Shown here: positions 5,091-7,432 of the stretch, piece by piece
Numbering within the stretch: position 1 is the stretch's first letter
Layout of the letters: every line of letters starts with the position of its first letter
Origin: CAZUQA01 sp964622375
Lineage (GTDB): Bacteria > Bacillota_I > Bacilli_A > Erysipelotrichales > Erysipelotrichaceae
Direction of reading: 5' to 3'
Assembly (NCBI GenBank): GCA_964622375.1
Contig: CAZUQA010000004.1
Span: forward strand, 1 to 7,432
DNA: 7,432 nucleotides
Program-made: the position numbers and the translations under genes
The notes under the pieces: model-generated
What the model was told of the DNA's origin: nothing
The model's input: the letters and a program-made list of their open reading frames with translations, nothing else
Databases searched by the model: none

Positions 5091-5141
5091 AGGGAAAAAA
5101 TAATAAGCAAAATTTTTTGGGTTTTCCACAGGAGGTAAGTG

Positions 5142-5630
5142 ATGTTTTCTTTAGTAAGAGTAGATGATCGTGTGATACATGGCCAGGTTGTAACTTCTTG
5201 GATGCGGCAATATGCCTGTGAAGCTTTAATTGTCGTTGACGATGAAATCGGTAACAGCGATATCTTAAAAACCATATTTAAAAATGCGGCTATCGGAAAA
5301 AATGTTTACATTTTTACCGTCGAACAGGCAATCACCAAGGTTAAGGAAGCGGCAAATAGCGATAAACCTTACTTTCTGATTGCCAAATCACCAATAGTCT
5401 ACCAACAATTACACCAAGCTGGTATCAATATCGGACCTAAAGTGTTTTTAGGCAATGTCAGTGGTGCCGAAGGTAAAACTTTGATTGCCCTCAGTGTCTG
5501 TCTCAGTGATGAAGAAAATAAAAGCTGTGAATATTTGGTAAATAATGGCGTTGAAGTCATTATCCAATCGATTCCCAACGGACCGGCTTTTATTTGGAAA
5601 GATACTTACAAAGGGGTGATAGCGAAGTAA
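5142..5630 (+). CDS. PTS mannose-family EIIB component, system II
   Basis: A 162-residue cytoplasmic phosphocarrier of the mannose/sorbose EIIB family. The signature RVDDRVIHGQV contains the phosphorylated His, residue 13 from this start. Other family marks are EALIVVDDEIGNSD, KPYFLIAKSP and VFLGNVSGAEGKT. I start at the ATG at 5142: GGAGG (5131-5135) is six bases before it but only three before the GTG at 5139. It shares the fold and motifs of the system I EIIB but differs widely in sequence, so the pair is not a recent duplication. It lacks the GNMH stretch seen in the Aga-like EIIB. It heads a second EIIB-EIIC-EIID operon without EIIA. Substrate unassigned. Confidence 0.93.
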   Translation: MFSLVRVDDRVIHGQVVTSWMRQYACEALIVVDDEIGNSDILKTIFKNAAIGKNVYIFTVEQAITKVKEAANSDKPYFLIAKSPIVYQQLHQAGINIGPKVFLGNVSGAEGKTLIALSVCLSDEENKSCEYLVNNGVEVIIQSIPNGPAFIWKDTYKGVIAK

Positions 5631-5656
5631 AACACTTGATGGGGAAGATTAATAAA

Positions 5657-5680
5657 TACCGCCGGAGTTTAATTGCGGTA
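5657..5680. other. 6-bp stem-loop in the EIIB-EIIC gap, operon II
   Basis: TACCGC (5657-5662) pairs perfectly with GCGGTA (5675-5680) around a 12-base loop, 26 bases after the EIIB stop codon. No T run follows. It could be an mRNA processing or stability element that sets EIIB against EIIC/EIID levels; that is inference. Confidence 0.4.
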
Positions 5681-5715
5681 ATAGATTATTTGTTAGTGCT
5701 TGATTAGTAAAATTA

Positions 5716-5729
5716 TTGCTTATAAGCAA
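5716..5729. repeat. 14-bp perfect palindrome just before the EIIC binding site, operon II
   Basis: TTGCTTATAAGCAA is perfectly self-complementary and ends one base before the ribosome binding site AAAGGGGTGA (5731-5740). As RNA it could form a 5-bp stem with a TATA loop that partly limits EIIC translation; as DNA it could be a protein site. Confidence 0.45.
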
Positions 5730-5743
5730 GAAAGGGGTGAATT

Positions 5744-6541
5744 ATGTCAGCATTACAAGCTATTTTAATTTCTATATTTTGCTATTTGGCAGCGGAATGT
5801 ACACCTTGGCTGATGGGGGACTACGGTGGCTACTATGTATTTAGTAAGCCTTTGGTTTCCGGTTTGCTGGTCGGTTTGGTGTTGGGCGATGTCAAAACCG
5901 GCATCATGGTCGGAGCTGCCGTTCAAACGGTTTACCTGGCAAGTATGACCGTGGGGACCGCTATTCAAACCGATATAACCATAGTCGCTTATCCGGCAGT
6001 AGCTTTAGGGGTAGTGGCTAACGGTAACACCGAATTAGCTATTGCGATCGCTACCGCATTGGGTTTAATCGGGGTTTTTGTAGTTTATGGTTTTATGACT
6101 ATCAACAGTTTTTGGAATTCTTTAGCCGATAAAGAAGTGGAAAAGGGCAACTACAAAGGAATTCTCACTTATTCGGTAGTCGGACCGCAAATAGTTTTCT
6201 TTTTGTTTCGGGTTGTTCCGACTTTTTTAATTCTATATTATGGTGCCGATTATGTGGCCCAAATAGATTCTTGGTTACCAGAATCAGTAGCTAACATCAT
6301 GATGGTAGCTAGCGGCGTATTACCGGCTATCGGTTTAGCGGTAATTCTTTCGATTTTAATTCAGGAAGGAAGCGACTGGTTGATCTTCTTAGCCGGCTTT
6401 ATGTTGGCTTTGTATTTTGGTTTAGATTTGATACCGATTGCGGTTATCGGTGTTATTGCGGCGATTTTTGTTTATAAAAATGCCGTTAAGGAGAAAGACA
6501 AAACCGTAGTGCAAGATGATGATATGGAGGTGAAATTCTAA
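5744..6541 (+). CDS. PTS mannose-family EIIC component, system II
   Basis: A 265-residue integral membrane subunit of the sorbose-specific EIIC family with about eight hydrophobic segments. The family signature appears in altered form: SKPLVSGLLVGLVLGDVKTG (about 34-53) has KP where EIIC of system I has RP. VGAAVQTVYLASMTVGT follows. The first membrane helix carries an unusual AAECTPWLMGDYGGYY loop. A charged cytoplasmic tail ends in EVKF. The start follows AAAGGGGTGA, a near-perfect binding site. The last codons contain the GGAGGTGA binding site of EIID, and the stop TAA shares one base with the EIID ATG. It sits 113 bases after EIIB, a gap containing a stem-loop and a palindrome. Family assignment is firm, substrate unknown. 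Confidence 0.92.
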   Translation: MSALQAILISIFCYLAAECTPWLMGDYGGYYVFSKPLVSGLLVGLVLGDVKTGIMVGAAVQTVYLASMTVGTAIQTDITIVAYPAVALGVVANGNTELAIAIATALGLIGVFVVYGFMTINSFWNSLADKEVEKGNYKGILTYSVVGPQIVFFLFRVVPTFLILYYGADYVAQIDSWLPESVANIMMVASGVLPAIGLAVILSILIQEGSDWLIFLAGFMLALYFGLDLIPIAVIGVIAAIFVYKNAVKEKDKTVVQDDDMEVKF

Positions 6542-7356
6542 TGGCTGAGAAGAAATTGAGCAAAAAAGCCTTAACCAGCAGTTATATCAATTGGAGTTTC
6601 TATCACTTATGTGCCTTCAGTTTTGACCGCATGCAAGCTTTCGGTTTCTGTCAGAGCATGATGCCTTTGATTAAAGAGCTTTATCCCAATGACGAAAAAG
6701 AACAAATCAAAGCCCTGCAACGTCACAGTGTCTTCTATAATACCGAACCGATCATCGGAGCGATTGTTCCGGGAATCATCGCGGCTATGGAAGAAAACCG
6801 GGCTAACGGTATGAGTATTGACGATGGTGCTATCAACGGCTTGAAAGCCGGCTTAATGGGACCTTTGGCCGGTATCGGCGATTCGTTCTTTCAAGGTTTG
6901 TTGTGTCCGATACTTTTGAGTTTAGGTATTAGTTTTGCCGCCGGCGGCAGTATCATGGGACCGCTGTTCTATGTGGTAACGATGTTAGCTTTTGTGGTAA
7001 TCTTTACCTATTGGGCTTATTTTCGGGGTTACAAATTGGGAGTTGACTCCATCGGTTTGTTCCTGGGCGAAAAGGCCAAAGCCATTCAGTCAGCTTTGAA
7101 AGTGCTTGGTTTGTTGGTTATCGGAGGAATCGCTGCCAGCTTTATTGGTTTACAGTTAGCCATTGAGATTCCTATTGAAGGAGGCGATGTTGTTTCGATT
7201 CAATCATTTATCGATACAATATTCCCCAACTTCCTAGCTTTAGGCGTTTTGGTATTATTCTGGTATTTGATTGTGAAGAAACGTACCAAACCGACGACTT
7301 TAATTCTTGGGGTTTTGGTGGTTGCCACAGCCGGAGTCTTGCTGGGTATCCTGTAA
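6541..7356 (+). CDS. PTS mannose-family EIID component, system II
   Basis: A 271-residue membrane subunit pairing with the EIIC just upstream. Family motifs in order: FSFDRMQAFGFCQSMMP (26-42), FYNTEP (65-70), GPLAGIGD (107-114), then hydrophobic segments, SIQSFIDTIFPNFLAL and a last helix ending at the C-terminus. It parallels the system I EIID along its full length, including the SIQ..I..IFPN stretch, but with many substitutions. The ATG overlaps the EIIC stop by one base (TAATG), so translation is probably coupled. GGAGGTGA at 6526-6533 is seven bases upstream. It is the last gene visible, and a terminator-like hairpin follows. Confidence 0.93.
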   Translation: MAEKKLSKKALTSSYINWSFYHLCAFSFDRMQAFGFCQSMMPLIKELYPNDEKEQIKALQRHSVFYNTEPIIGAIVPGIIAAMEENRANGMSIDDGAINGLKAGLMGPLAGIGDSFFQGLLCPILLSLGISFAAGGSIMGPLFYVVTMLAFVVIFTYWAYFRGYKLGVDSIGLFLGEKAKAIQSALKVLGLLVIGGIAASFIGLQLAIEIPIEGGDVVSIQSFIDTIFPNFLALGVLVLFWYLIVKKRTKPTTLILGVLVVATAGVLLGIL

Positions 7357-7384
7357 ACGCTTATCCGAGAAATTATGACTTAAC

Positions 7385-7421
7385 CAAAGGATGGTGGTAA
7401 AAAACCGTCCTTTGATATTTT
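7385..7421 (+). terminator. Probable terminator of PTS operon II
   Basis: CAAAGGATGG (7385-7394) pairs with CCGTCCTTTG (7405-7414) over ten positions with one wobble around a ten-base loop. The following tract TATTTT is only partly T-rich, so termination may be incomplete. It starts 28 bases after the EIID stop codon. Confidence 0.65.
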
Positions 7422-7432
7422 ATGACAATCAG

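Larger units (their letters stand above)
4870..5138. other. Control region upstream of PTS operon II
   Basis: No gene is visible. The stretch holds a weak cre-like match AGATTGCGATTTCA (4911-4924, eight of ten defined positions), a perfect but isolated TTGACA (4929-4934) without a matching -10, the word ATTTAGCTT (4941-4949), a small GTTGT/ACAAC hairpin (4972-4988), two exact copies of TAATAAGCGGAA, and two candidate promoters. The density of repeats suggests control by a specific regulator encoded elsewhere. Confidence 0.5.

Noticed and set aside
5039..5275. 78-codon open frame on the minus strand over the operon II promoter and EIIB start
   Set aside because: No binding site or family features, and it overlaps a clear EIIB start and control region.
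5700..5726. Internal promoter TTGATT...TATAAG ahead of EIIC II
   Set aside because: Spacing is only 15 bases and the -10 lies within the palindrome; not convincing without start-site data.

Overview
The window looks like a chromosomal segment of a low-to-moderate-GC Gram-positive bacterium (Bacillota). The clues are strong GGAGG-type ribosome binding sites, Bacillus-like tRNAs with encoded CCA, U-tract terminators and consensus-like sigma-A promoters. I cannot name a genus. No phage, insertion-sequence, CRISPR or toxin-antitoxin genes are visible, and I see no clearly new system.

Layout: (1) 1-183, the 3' part of a tRNA-Lys(UUU) gene, a complete tRNA-Gly(UCC) gene and an intrinsic terminator. 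(2) 184-593, a 410-nt gene-free stretch with several stem-loops, ending in an extended -10 promoter and two palindromes. (3) 594-1061, a 155-residue protein with a C-terminal SHOCT domain and probably an N-terminal DUF4429/PH-like fold. (4) 1258-2364 on the minus strand, a two-SIS-domain sugar-phosphate enzyme (isomerase, deaminase or deglycase type). (5) 2365-2562, a divergent control region with promoters in both directions and a cre-like site. (6) 2563-4746, a mannose-family PTS, EIIB-EIIC-EIID. (7) 4747-5141, a strong double stem, an intrinsic terminator and candidate control sites for the next operon. (8) 5142-7356, a second, clearly diverged EIIB-EIIC-EIID set, followed by a terminator-like hairpin.

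How they work together: each EIIC/EIID pair should form a membrane channel, with its EIIB passing phosphate from an EIIA to the incoming sugar. The divergent SIS enzyme is well placed to process a phosphorylated amino sugar or Amadori-type product delivered by system I. Neither operon encodes EIIA, HPr, enzyme I or a regulator, so phosphate transfer and control must come from outside the window. Substrates cannot be fixed from sequence alone. The EIIB of system I most resembles the N-acetylgalactosamine/galactosamine (Aga) branch. System II is more distant and unassigned.

Most interesting are the non-coding patterns: a 9-bp word (AAGCTAAAT) that recurs around promoters, a 12-bp exact direct repeat and a promoter-bracketing direct repeat ahead of system II, and inverted repeats in the EIIB-EIIC gap of both operons.
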